Source: RGIG4576 sp964606575 (GTDB taxonomy: Bacteria; Bacteroidota; Bacteroidia; Bacteroidales; Muribaculaceae). From it: a stretch of DNA of 53,549 nucleotides. The stretch lies in NCBI GenBank assembly GCA_964606575.1, contig CAZSHA010000008.1:1-53549 (forward strand), in the 5' to 3' direction. The notes below the pieces were generated by a model. It ran no database searches. It had not been told where the DNA came from and saw only the letters and a list, made by a program, of their open reading frames with translations. Of the stretch, positions 9,044-18,925 are shown one piece after another (within the stretch, counting starts at the first letter, position 1; each line of letters begins with the position of its first letter). The translations under genes were made by a program, and so were the position numbers.

Positions 9044-9316
9044 TTAATATTCTTCAATTTCATTATAATAATACAATTTCAATTCACAATCATCGTCATC
9101 TGGCGAAACACACTTCTTATACTCTTCTGCAATTTTTGATACAAGCATTGAAGTGTCACATCCGCCTAAATATGCGACCAATATTTCAGCAAGTGTATCA
9201 ATACGTTTTGAATGTTCCTTACACTCTTCTGCTGTTGGATTGCCGTTGTGTCTTGGAACGAAATCATATAAAGCCTTTGTAAGTTCTAAAACATCATTGT
9301 AATGTTCTGCATTCAT
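9044..9316 (-). CDS. Small acidic phage protein, unknown function
   Basis: 90 aa, strongly acidic near the C-terminus ('VSPDDDDCELKLYYYNEIEEY'), with a predicted helical N-terminal two-thirds. No family recognised; acidic size and shape would fit a DNA-mimic or inhibitor but this is speculation. It has its own promoter (TAAATTTG at 9369-9376) and a pseudoknot-like leader ending 9 nt before the ATG, and is followed 20 bp later by the DGQHR gene. No TAG, stop TAA. Confidence 0.6.
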   Translation of the reverse strand: MNAEHYNDVLELTKALYDFVPRHNGNPTAEECKEHSKRIDTLAEILVAYLGGCDTSMLVSKIAEEYKKCVSPDDDDCELKLYYYNEIEEY

Positions 9317-9325
9317 TTTATTTTA

Positions 9326-9352
9326 GCGGTTAACCTATACCCCGACAAGGTT
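9326..9352 (-). promoter_or_regulatory. Pseudoknot-like 5' leader (copy 1)
   Basis: Minus strand: AACCT pairs with AGGTT; the 11-nt loop holds CGG, which can pair with CCG in the AACCG just downstream. It ends 9 nt before the ATG of 9044-9316. It shares the order AACCT - CGG - ATAGGT/TATAGGT - AACCG with copy 2 at 8133-8161. Confidence 0.5.
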
Positions 9353-9368
9353 TTTAATTTTTATACTG

Positions 9369-9399
9369 CAAATTTAGTCACCACTTTAAAGGTGGTAAA
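9369..9399 (-). promoter_or_regulatory. Phage promoter with palindromic operator
   Basis: -7 element TAAATTTG (9369-9376), weak -33 TTTA (9396-9399), spacing 19 bp. Between them lies the inverted repeat ACCAC-N7-GTGGT (9380-9396), well placed for a repressor. It drives the leftward accessory genes. Confidence 0.6.
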
Positions 9400-9405
9400 G
9401 AAAAA

Positions 9406-9443
9406 AACTGTTAGCTTCTGAATCACTCAAAAAACTAACAGTT
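9406..9443 (-). terminator. Terminator after 9462-10367
   Basis: Perfect 9-bp stem AACTGTTAG / CTAACAGTT followed on the minus strand by a T-run (TTTTTTTC). It separates the 301-aa gene from the accessory genes to its left. Confidence 0.8.
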
Positions 9444-9461
9444 TCTACTATGTTTTAACCC

Positions 9462-10367
9462 TTATATTGAAACGAATGTGACCGTTTCTCCTTCCTTCAG
9501 AGCTTCTATTTTGTCTAATTTAATAGTTCCGTCTTTCCAATCTTTGTACTTAATCATTTCCATATACACAAGTCCAATATTAGGAAGGTTGCAAATGCTG
9601 ACTCTATCTCTATGTTCTTTATAATGTTTAATTAATTGCCTGAAACGTGACAAATTCAAGTTTGGTGCGGGAGCTAATCCAAAGAAATATAACATATATA
9701 AAATTAATTCTTGTTCTTTGGCTGAAACCATACAGCAGTTACTTCTTCTTGGATAGTCCTTAAAATATTCTTTTAAAAATAAAGCTATATTATACGTAAA
9801 ACTAGCCTGAATAAGTGTTTTATCTACCATTTTTTTAATAGGTACAATTTTTTCAATTTCATAGTGACCTGTGTTATTATCCTTGATATTATCAAGAACC
9901 ATTTTTATTAATTCTGTGTTAGTGCTTGTTGTGGCAGTGCCATCTTCATTTGTAAATGTTATAGACTTTACTTTTTTTATTTCAGCTAAAGTGTCTGCAA
10001 TAGTAGGTTTCAATAATACAAAATATTGGTCTTTTATAATTTCAAGAATATACTTACATAAGATATAGAAATTAAAAGGACACAACTTCATACCGTTGCC
10101 AGTTAATTCCTTGTGAATTGAGTTTAAAATGTCATCTTTTGCCCATTTACCAAATTCTTCACCGTTTTCAGTAAAATATTTACATAAATCATTCTCATAT
10201 AAGAATCTTTTTGCAACTCCACCGCCTTCATAATACTTTTGCCCATCTATTTCAAATGCAGGCTGTAAGTTTTCTAAAAAATAATGGCAAAAATAATCTA
10301 TAATAAATTCGTTATGTCCTAGTTCTTCATTATAACGATGATTATAATCATATACAACACAATCCAT
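9462..10367 (-). CDS. Phage protein of unknown function, 301 aa
   Basis: I do not recognise this protein. It starts at MDCVVYDYN; an earlier in-frame ATG (10412) falls inside the preceding terminator and is rejected. It is Tyr/Lys/Ile-rich, mostly helical, without signal peptide or clear membrane segment. Features are a Cys pair in 'RRSNCCMV' and a C-terminal 'IKLDKIEALKEGETVTFVSI'. It is a monocistronic unit bounded by terminators on both sides and contains no TAG, unlike the tail genes just to its right. That isolation suggests a cargo (moron) gene expressed in the lysogen, possibly superinfection exclusion, but no evidence for a specific role. Confidence 0.6.
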   Translation of the reverse strand: MDCVVYDYNHRYNEELGHNEFIIDYFCHYFLENLQPAFEIDGQKYYEGGGVAKRFLYENDLCKYFTENGEEFGKWAKDDILNSIHKELTGNGMKLCPFNFYILCKYILEIIKDQYFVLLKPTIADTLAEIKKVKSITFTNEDGTATTSTNTELIKMVLDNIKDNNTGHYEIEKIVPIKKMVDKTLIQASFTYNIALFLKEYFKDYPRRSNCCMVSAKEQELILYMLYFFGLAPAPNLNLSRFRQLIKHYKEHRDRVSICNLPNIGLVYMEMIKYKDWKDGTIKLDKIEALKEGETVTFVSI

Positions 10368-10404
10368 TTTTATATAATTTGATTTACTACAAAGAAACAA
10401 AAAA

Positions 10405-10432
10405 GCCCACAATCCACAAAGGAATTGCAGGC
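10405..10432 (-). terminator. Terminator ending the late (tail) operon
   Basis: Interrupted stem GCC..CAATTCC / GGATTG..GGC with a short loop, followed on the minus strand by TTTTTTG. It comes directly after the holin-like gene. A TTTG(19 bp)TTTCTTTG pair overlapping it could start transcription of the next gene leftwards. Confidence 0.7.
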
Positions 10433-10439
10433 TAAATAT

Positions 10440-10637
10440 TCATTTCTATCTAAATTTATAATGATAATCTATGCCAAACAACGCACCTACAAAGGTGCTT
10501 ATTTCTCCAAATGCTACTAAGACACTGCCATCTATCACCCCTAAAGGCGGGACTATAAAGCCAGCAATCAATAAAGCACAGCCAATAATACATAAGGCTA
10601 CACCAGTAATAAGCTATAATGTGTGATTATTCTTCAT
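10440..10637 (-). CDS. Small two-helix membrane protein, possible holin (TAG-recoded)
   Basis: 65 aa with TAG read as Gln at codons 8 and 64. Two hydrophobic stretches ('GVALCIIGCALLIAGFIV' and 'VLVAFGEISTFVGALFGI') are separated by a tight PPLGVIDGS turn. A short basic C-terminus (HYKFR) follows. Size, two membrane helices and position at the end of the tail operon fit a holin, but no lysin lies next to it. With the standard code only a 7-residue peptide would be made. Stop is TGA, followed at once by a terminator. Confidence 0.7.
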
Positions 10638-10650
10638 CCGTTAATATCCG

Positions 10651-11754
10651 TTAAATGAATTTATAACTAATAGTTTTAGGCAATTCCATATCTGTAGTTA
10701 ATGCAAATATGACTTCAGCCGTTTTTGTGTATGATTGAGATGTAACAGAAACACTAAAACGTATTTGCCCGCCTGTACTGTCATAAGTATTCCAAATATA
10801 GTTTTCCATATCGCCTACATTAATAGATAAAAAGCCATTAGCGGAAATAGTGTGTGTTGAGTTATACATTTTCCTTAAAGTTTCGTCATAAGCATCATTA
10901 TATATATGTACTGTTGCCGTCACACTTTCATCATTCTTGTTATATATCTCAAAAGCTCCACCTGTAAACTTGTTTGTAGTACCGCTATGGCTAGCCTAAT
11001 CTACATATAAAGTAGCTGTAATATTCTTGAACAGTTTAGTTGCGGGTGATAAAAATTCCTTTTTATTTGGAACACCATCACAAGCCATAAAAGTAAACCC
11101 TTGTTCATTACATTCATCTGTACTATAACATTTCTAAGCTACGCCCTTGCCTTGCGTATTGGAAAAACAGGGTAATATTAAATATGTGTTATCGTCTAAC
11201 ATACTACTGTAATTCAATAGGTAATAGTTCCCTGTATTAGCTAGTGTTCCAATATGATAGTATTTTGTTTTATTCGCACTATACTAATAATATAGGATAA
11301 AGCCAAATCCATCATAATTATTTTTAATAGCTGGAAATTGGGCAAGTTTTGAAAGCATATTATCACCATTCCAATAAAATTCTAAAGCGTTGTCAATTGA
11401 GGGGCTTGTTTCCATTATCCAATTAAACCAGCTTGTAGTTGAATGTGAGTAATTACGGAAATCTCCAAGCCTGAAGGCTGTAGTTGGCTGTTGATAATTC
11501 CACACGTTAGTACCATCATAACATTTGTTTTGCAATCCTAGTAATGTATCACAGTGCATTTCACTTAAATTTGTAAATCCGTCATTCTCATTAATAAGTA
11601 TCGTTTCACTTATAGATGTATTGTATTCTATAGGTTTCCAAAAACTCCATTTATTAATGTTGCTGCTTGTGCATAGCCTTGAAACGTTATTAGTCGTTTC
11701 AAGTAAAGCAGCTTTAACTGCGTTTGTCGTTATATTAGTTGCTGGTAATGCCAT
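10651..11754 (-). CDS. Tail fibre/receptor-binding-region protein, 367 aa (TAG-recoded)
   Basis: One open frame with TAG as Gln at codons 157, 207 and 253; without readthrough it would be three or four fragments. The protein is rich in Ser, Thr, Asn and aromatic residues, has no long helices and looks like a beta-structured fibre tip or carbohydrate-binding module. The start overlaps the previous fibre gene by 20 nt. It is the most tail-distal structural gene and so a candidate receptor-binding protein; function is inferred from position and composition. Stop TAA. Confidence 0.7.
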
Positions 11755-13141
11755 TTATTATATTTTTTAATTCTGTTATTTGTGCCTATAAATCTGCTAT
11801 CTTGTTTTCAAGTTCTTCACAAACTAATCCACCTTTTATTTCCACAACTCCGTTAAATGTCGTATCTCCATTTATTAAGGCATCACTATTTATATATGTG
11901 TCACCTTCTACATTCAAATCACCATTAATTTTAAATGTGTCTGTGTTTGTAGTTATAGCTGGAGAATAAGCCAAAATTTCACCCGTTGCATAAATGTTTC
12001 CTTTCACTTGCAAATCACTATTAACAATGAAATTGTTGCTGAATGTTTCTATAGCGTAATCTTGCGTTAAATCTCCATTATCACCGCCTATGTGAATATC
12101 GTTTGTGCTTGCTGACTTATCCACACCTATAATATTTAAAGACATACCGCCACACATAGAATTTGCCTTTATATGTGGGTTTATGTTTTTTGAAGTGTAA
12201 TCAAGTGTGAAATCTCCGTTTATGGTATCACCGTCTTTGCTTACTTTATTATCCCAATTTGTGCGTTCTGTTGCGGTGATGTGTTTTGTTATGTCGCTAA
12301 AATGTGCATAGTCAGTAGTACAAATACATTTATCTTGCAATTCGTCATCTTCACTAAATCCATAAACATCACCGCTATTATCATCTATTATATATTGGGT
12401 GTTAATGTAAGTGGTATAAATATCATTCCTTACAGTTAAGTCAGAAAATTCAGCAGACTATCCTTGTACCGTAGTGGCATCCACTACACCACCTATATTA
12501 ATATCACCTGTAAGAGTGCCACCAGTTAAAGGCAAATAATTATGTATGTGGTTTATATCCGCTTTATTACTCAATTCTGCACTAAGTTCAGTATTTGTAA
12601 TATATTCAGAAGGTATTGCTGTTAAGTATTGGCTATGTGCGTGGTTTATATCACTCTTATTAGCTAACAATTTATTAATGCTGTTTAATTCACTGTTTAT
12701 TGTGTTCCCATTAGATAAAGTATTACCTAGTCCAATCCCAACAGTTTGACTAAATCTATTTTCAATTTCAGTAATATCAGCATTCCCTGTACCTTGTGGA
12801 ATATTATCTATAAGTTCTTTTAATATTCTACCTTGATTTGCAGATAACGCAGAAGTTGAAGATGTTGAAATTAGATTATCCACTATTTCAATATAAATAG
12901 GATTTTCTTGTTCTGTTCCATTTTTAAAAGCGGTTATTTCACCTTCAGCCATAATGTCACCTGTAAAATTTACTTTCGTTAAATCTACCGTCCAATTTCC
13001 TTCACTGTCTTGTGTTGCGGGCAGATAACTACCTGTAAAATTATTATTGTTATTATTTCTGCTAGAAATATAATTACCGCCTGTTTCTCTCAAATACTTA
13101 TTTCTAAATATATGTGGTATCGTTTTCTGTATTATATCCAT
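11735..13141 (-). CDS. Tail fibre protein, 468 aa (TAG-recoded)
   Basis: Reading TAG as Gln at codons 228 and 452 joins two large fragments into a 468-aa fibre. The centre has phage tail-fibre repeats: 'NKSDINHAHSQYLT', 'NKADINHIHNYLPLTGG' with HxH motifs, and 'GGTLTGDINIGG'. The second half repeats a 'NGDLNVEGDTYINSDALI..' pattern typical of trimeric beta-helix stems. The C-terminus is a short coiled coil (EELENKIADLQAQITELKNII) in which the second TAG sits at a polar heptad position, well suited to Gln. Stop TAA; 20-nt overlap with the next gene. Confidence 0.85.
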
Positions 13142-13146
13142 AATAA

Positions 13147-15576
13147 TTAAATTTCTATAAGTTGAATATCTGCCAAATCATTACTTAAATCATAAGTAAC
13201 GCTATTCACATACATATCTTTATTTAAAGTGTTTTCGTGAATAATAGAAAAGGGTGCAATACCTTTATTATTCAGATAATTCTGATAAATGTATTTAGGT
13301 GTGCTATAGTGATTATAATATTTTTGTATAATGTGGTGTTCTTGTTGTTTTGTTTCGCCTGTTGCTAAATTTGTCACATTACTTATAAAATCGTTTGTAA
13401 TTAAATCAATCACATAGGAATAACTAGTAGCCTTTGAATTATATGTGTTTACTTTCAGTTTCACATCTTCAAATTCCGTAACATAACCGTCATTAATGAC
13501 ATTTGTATATAAAACATCTGGCTCATAACTTTCACCGCTATATATATTCTTTACTGTGTCAGAGGTTGTATAAATCAAATTCAGCTCTGAAATATGAAAC
13601 GCTTTACATTTAGCACTGTACAAACCTTCTGTAATATCACCCCCGCAACCTAAATAATTATTGGGGTATAAGTCAAATTTCAATTCACCGTATAGCACTT
13701 TATCAGGCAACTTTATAGCTACGCCATCTTCAGAATCCAATAGTTTCATTCTCCAGCTTACTGTATTAGTTAAAGACATATCTGTATCAAAAAATTTCTC
13801 ATCCCGCTAGTTCTTTCTAATTAAATAGAACCTATCACGTAAAAAACATTCTTGATAATATTCTTCTTCAATCCAAATCATATTTTCATAGTCATTTTTC
13901 TAGCTTGCTTCGTCTTGAACATAATATAAACCTCTGGACTAATCCATTATCCCGCTTAGTTTTTCTGTTGATGTTGAACTTTCATAAGTTGCATTATTCA
14001 CATATTCCCAATAACCATAATCATTTTTAATTTTATACCAATACCTAGATGTTGACTGCGTATAATTAACACCCCCACCAACACTTTTATAATATCCGTT
14101 TGCAACTTTAGTATTATAGTCATCGTAGCTTATCCAAGTTTCACCGTCAAAATAGTAATTACCAATAGACAACCTGCACGGTATAAGCGTGTTTATATCG
14201 TTTCGCCTAAATTCTATATTATCAAAAGTATAGTCACCACTGGATAAACACTCATTAGCCCTATTATGCTAACTGAATTTATATCTCATAGTCAGAATGA
14301 AATAACCGCCTTTAACTATCATAGTAGGACATTTTTCCAATTTCAAATCAGGCACATCTATAATATCAATAGCCCCAGCTTCATAAGAACCTGCTAGGCT
14401 ATGATTTACGAATGTCAGATAATGATTCCAATTTAATGATGATGGCTCTTCTTTCGCCTTATAATCAACACATTTCTACAAGAACCCACCTTTAACTATA
14501 TTCTCAATATTATCACTTGTTACTTCTGTAACAATTTCAGTGTTGTTGTAGTCTTTAGGTTGTATAGTAATGCTACCAATAGAATAATTTTCCTTGTACT
14601 TGAAATAACCATTTAATAAGGTGTAATTTACATTTTCACCATTCTCATTAATAACCTCCGAACTCTCCCAAATCTTATTTTGGTCTTCATTCTAGTTAAT
14701 AATATCGTTTTCATTATCTATTGCATCAGGTATAAGGCTATCCATTTTGTTAGTGTTAGCAATAATATTTATTTTATTAAACACATCCCCCAAGCTAATA
14801 CTGCAATTGCTTTCAGCTATACCAATATCCAATAAATTCAATTTCTCATAATCCAGAATAACATCATTACTTTCTAATGTTGTCCTATCGTAAAGAGTAA
14901 AATTGTTATTTCCATTATTGAACGCAACACAATCAATAACGTAAAAAGAATCTTGATATTGAATTAGAGTCATTCCTAAAAATGAAAGAATATCTTCAAG
15001 TACTTCTCTCATTTTCTAGGCTTCGCCTTCTTCGTCAAAAAAGTTTCTTTCTAGGATTGCCAACTAATTTAATTTATAATTAATGTTTGAATGAACATAC
15101 ACCTTATTAATAATATGGTCTGCGTCTGCTTTATCAAGAATTGAATAAATGACATCAATAAAAGAAACAATATCATTGTTAATATATATATAAGGTATAT
15201 ACTCCAAAAAGGAAAGTGTATCAATACCCTCTATAGTTGCCAAATCAAAATCATCTTTATACTCCTAGCTGTATATATTAGGTGTATTGTAACCTAACCA
15301 GAACAAACTGCCGTTTTTATATATCCTTATCTAAATATCGTTAATCTTTCCTGTATATAAGTCACTAAGGACATTCTTTGTAAGCACGTTGATACTGCAC
15401 CCGCTTAACTTTAGCGGTTTAAATATGTTATCAGATTCATATTGAACCGTAATAGCATCAGCCGCTAAAGTTAATTCTATAGGTGTAATTTCTGTATCGC
15501 TGTTTTTATAAATCTCAACTTTAATAACATTATTGTTAATGTCATTGTATTGCGAGTAATAAGCCAAGTTATACAT
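13147..15576 (-). CDS. Tail-tip/baseplate protein, 809 aa, ten internal TAG codons
   Basis: The longest late gene: 809 aa once ten TAG codons (for example 82, 295 and 546) are read as Gln; no TAA or TGA interrupts the frame. The N-terminal part ('GSLFWLGYNTPNIYSQEYKDDFDLATIEG') resembles tail-tip (Dit/Tal-type) proteins of gut Bacteroidota siphophages that follow the tape measure. The remainder is beta-rich and Tyr/Asn-rich. The ATG overlaps the tape-measure TAA (TAATG). The standard code gives only an 81-aa N-terminal piece, so no functional tail could be made without suppression. Role assigned from gene order. Confidence 0.82.
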
Positions 15577-17414
15577 TATTTTAATTTGCTAAGTTTGCTG
15601 TTATAGTTGCTAAGAACTCCAACAAGTTCCTTGCCTTGTATCTTAAATGTAACTTCTCCAGTTCCAGACTTGTTAACGCTACCATTTCCATTTAACAAGT
15701 TAAATAGGTTTCTTTGTTGCCTGTTGTTAAGAATCATTTCACCAGCGTTTACACGTGCTAAATTATAATCTCCAATTGTTTTGTTTCCTTCAAAAATTCC
15801 GCCTGTTGAGAATGAAGGTAAAGCTGCGAGGGCAGCCAATACTGAGGTAACAGCAGCACCAGCCAAAAGCCATCCTACTACTGGTGTTTGTGTGGCACTA
15901 GCTACCGCATTTGTTCCAGCTTCAGCGGTTTTTGCTTTTATAAGTGTAGAGATAGCTGGAAGGGCAGAAGCTACAGCCGTTAATAAATTTGCACTCCAAG
16001 TTAGCCACGCAGCCCCGCTGTCGTTAGTCATAGCTGTAATATTGCCAAGAACCTAAGCCATAGCAGTAAGGCTGTCAGTTGTATTGTCTATTTCTTTTGT
16101 TGAAGTTGACATAGTAGGAGTTACTTTTATGCCTTTCGCATTTACTTGTACCGTTTTGTTCCATTCCTAGAATCGCTTTTGTTCCTTATCTTGCCATTGT
16201 TGCAAACTCTTTGAAGCTGTGTTTAATGCTTTAGGCTGTTCTGTTAAATCATATTTATAAACAATCTCAATATTCAGTTTCTTTTGTTCAAGCCTATTTA
16301 GTTCCTTATAAAGTTCAGCTTGCTTTTGCGGATTAACTTCTAAACTTATTTGTTTTTTAATGGTAGTTATCTGTTCTTCATACCATTTTACACTTTCTTT
16401 AGGTGCAATTTCTTTTTTAGAAATATTTCCTAATTTCTTAGTTGTTTTATTAGTATCTTCAAGCGTTTTCTTGTAGTCGTCTGCTACTCCTTGCATATCT
16501 TTTTGTGCAGTTCCAATTTTATCATACATTTCACCGCTTGCTTCTAACAGCTCTAAAATATTTTCTTCATCATTATGAATTGCGTTAACTAGCCTGCTAG
16601 CTTGCCCTAAAGTGGAATTATTCATTTTATTCAGTTTCTCATCTATAGCCTGAATTTGTGCTAAAGTGCCTACATCAATAATGCCATATTGATTATTTAC
16701 GCTTTGAAGTTCTAGACCTCTTTTAATAGCTAATAAGTCATTTCTTTCTTTTTCAAATGCTTCCAGCTACTTATATTGTTGTGTTCCAGCATTGCCGTAA
16801 TCCCAATATGCTTCCCGCATTTCTTGCGGTGATTCATAACTAAGATTATATTTTGTTTTAAGAGCTTTAAAACTGTTATCATTAGCAGTAATAGCTTTAT
16901 TTAATGCTTCTTCTCTTAATTTGGTGTATTCTTGTGCTTTCCTATATGCTTCAGCCTTTTCTTCAGGTGTACTGCTTTCATCCTTTATAATAGCTTCCTG
17001 CACATTAAACAATCCTTCATAATATTCAGCTTCGCCCTTAGATAGCTTGTTTGCTTGTAACGCTTCTATAAGAGCCTTTTTATAATTCTTTGATAGTCTA
17101 ATTGCGTTACTTATACCGCTTTCAAATACAGACCAGTCACCTGTTGAGATACTAGAAAAGAAATCTGTTACCGTACTTCTTGCACCCTCTAGACTGCTCT
17201 AAAATTCCAATTGTGACTATCTTGTAGAATTAATATATTTCTCTAAGGTTTCCATCGTACCCATAGCCAAACCAACAGCACCCGCAAATTTTGTGACGGT
17301 ATTAGTTACGGCTTTGCCAGCTTCCTAAAATGCTTGTACCTGTTTGGTACTTTCTTTAATATTATTATCAAATTGTGTGTTATTCAATAATAGCCTAGTT
17401 ACTAAATCAGCCAT
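15576..17414 (-). CDS. Tail tape measure protein, 612 aa (TAG-recoded)
   Basis: Sets tail length and is threaded in the tail tube. The N-terminus 'LLLNNTQFDNNIKESTKQVQAF' is typical of tape measures in this phage group. A Glu/Lys/Ala-rich coiled-coil centre follows, then a hydrophobic segment ('PVVGWLLAGAAVTSVLAALAALP') and the C-terminal 'FSTGGIFEGNKTIGDYNLARVNAGEMI' motif common near tape-measure ends. TAG is read as Gln at codons 30, 66, 72, 216, 416 and 454. It starts 2 nt after the tail chaperone fusion ends, the canonical order. Confidence 0.92.
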
Positions 17415-17415
17415 A

Positions 17416-18020
17416 TTACTATTTATTTATAAATTGTTTAGCTTTTTCTTTCAATCTCTGTATATCTTCATTGCTAATAGCAGTGTCGTAATCTTGATTG
17501 TCCCAGCTGAATTTAATAATATCTGTAGGCTTCAATTTTTTTGAACTATTGCACTAAGCCATAACATAAGATATTAATCTAGTCTGTTCCCAGCCTGTTT
17601 TATCCATTTCCTACATACTTTTTATTAACGGTTCAATCTCATACATTTGCATTTTATCAAGTACATAATCAGGATTTAAGCGACATTCAAGAACCAGAAT
17701 AGTATAAATTTCTGTTGCCGTCAGGACTTTTTTTTAATATCCTCATTATCTTTTATAAATTGCCCTTGCTTTATAAGTTCTGCCTATAGAAATTTCTAGA
17801 ACTCTATCATAATGTTCATATCATTATCTACAGCATCTATAAGCTAGTTAAACGTAATGTTGCTATCTGGATTATTCGCCAGTATAACACAATAGAAAAA
17901 TAAATATTCGTCTGTGATAGTTTCCAACTTAAAGGCTTTTCCTGTTATCTACTCATATATAAATAAAGCCCTAAGTGTATATTTTAAAATATATTCTTGT
18001 TCGTTAATTGTTATTTTCAT
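17416..18020 (-). CDS. Tail assembly chaperone fusion, made by -1 frameshift (201 aa, TAG-recoded)
   Basis: The frame starting at 18020 gives a 99-aa protein ending in TGA at 17721-17723 (TAG as Gln at codons 24, 59, 75, 79; 'FIYEQITGKAF' and 'FFYCVILANNPD' are typical of this family). At the end of that frame is A AAA AAG (minus strand; 17727-17733). Slipping back one base continues through 'VLTATEIYTILVLECRLNPDYV', reads three more TAGs and ends at TAA 17416-17418. The downstream part has no start of its own. This is the arrangement of lambda gpG/gpGT chaperones, placed as expected between tail tube and tape measure. Both the 99-aa and the 201-aa products are likely made. Confidence 0.85.
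17721..18020 (-). CDS. Tail assembly chaperone, unshifted product (99 aa, TAG-recoded)
   Basis: Zero-frame product of the chaperone pair (lambda gpG analogue), ending KKKS then TGA. It contains four TAG codons read as Gln. It shares its first 98 codons with the frameshifted fusion. Chaperones of this type coat the tape measure during tail assembly and are absent from the finished virion. Confidence 0.82.
17727..17733 (-). promoter_or_regulatory. Slippery heptamer A AAA AAG for -1 frameshifting
   Basis: On the minus strand, codons AAA AAG preceded by A form the same heptamer as the efficient dnaX site of E. coli. It lies within a run of eight As and 3 nt upstream of the zero-frame TGA. Confidence 0.8.
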
Positions 18021-18044
18021 ATTATTGCCTATTTAAAAAGAAAA

Positions 18045-18077
18045 GCCTTTACACCTTTATATTAAAGGCATAAAGGC
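18045..18077 (-). terminator. Terminator between tail tube and tail chaperone
   Basis: Long interrupted stem: GCCTTTA.. pairs with ..TAAAGGC, with a second inner helix CCTTTA / TAAAGG, followed on the minus strand by TTTTCTTTTT. It should reduce transcription of tail genes relative to the very abundant head and tube proteins. Confidence 0.8.
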
Positions 18078-18093
18078 AAATTGTTTTTATCAA

Positions 18094-18543
18094 TTATTGC
18101 GGAAGTTTAGTTAATTCCTTAACTCCCTCAAATGTCGCTGTAAATGTTGCGTTATCTCCGTTAGGTGCGTTAATTTCTAGCGAGGTAATAATTACCTTTC
18201 CCTTAAATCCCGGAGCGGTCTAATCTGGTGACCATCCCCCATTTGGGATATAATCTCCCACGTCACTTTTTACCGTAAATATAGCTTCAACTGGCTAGCG
18301 TGATGCCATTATTCCGTAAAGTATATTAGCAGTATTGCCTTCACCTAAATTTGAGTAAAGGTTTTCAGTTGAAGCGTTCCAGCTTATTTTTCTTGCTTCT
18401 TTCTCAACCCATTTACCGCTTCCATCTTTAGAAGATGTTTCAACCGTTTCAACATTGATGCTTAACTTGTGGCTTGTTGCGAACGCTATAGAAGTATTGT
18501 TAATAAATAGCATCAAATCACCGCCGTCTATAATATTACTCAT
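18094..18543 (-). CDS. Major tail tube protein (149 aa, TAG-recoded)
   Basis: 149 aa with TAG as Gln at codons 83 and 108. The sequence 'GDLMLFINNTSIAFATSHKLSINVETVETSSKDG' matches the start of phage tail tube proteins of this group (a beta-sandwich with an early 'sSKD' loop). The end 'APNGDNATFTATFEGVKEL' also fits. It follows the tail completion protein (8-nt overlap) and precedes a terminator and the chaperones. Stop TAA. Confidence 0.87.
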
Positions 18544-18925
18544 TTGTTCTAATATTAAAAGTTAAATCCTAAATAAAAGTATCTTCTATATATTCTTCAT
18601 CTGCGTTTATTAAAGAAATATCCTATATTACAACACCCTCAAAAGTTCCTTTTATACCTTGTAACGCTTTTCTAATACAATCCGCAATTTCAACTGAAAT
18701 ATCGTATTTGTCAGAAGCTACAACAATTTCTAAAGCCGTATCTTCCTTATAAATAAATCTGTCTTTTGTGTCGGCGGGTTGTATTCCTGTTCTCTTATAA
18801 ACAATAAACGGAAATGTTGTGTTTGAATCTGTTATTAAAGGATAAATCTTTTTTCCTACATAATTGGTTACATTTTCATTTGATTGTAGAATGTTATAAA
18901 TAGCTTTTCCTACTTGTAAACTCAT
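18536..18925 (-). CDS. Tail completion/terminator protein, DUF3168-like (TAG-recoded)
   Basis: 129 aa with TAG as Gln at codons 101 and 119. The motif 'TFPFIVYKRTG' and the end 'TFIQDLTFNIRT' (the second TAG supplies this Q) match DUF3168 tail completion proteins that cap the tail tube at the head side. It overlaps the gp10-like gene by 4 nt (ATGA) and the tube gene by 8 nt. Confidence 0.82.

Noticed and set aside
10368..10412. Longer start for the 301-aa phage protein
   Set aside because: The earlier ATG lies inside the terminator hairpin of the tail operon.
17416..17730. Frameshift mutation in the tail chaperone
   Set aside because: The slippery heptamer, gene position and missing start of the second frame match the conserved programmed frameshift of tail chaperones.
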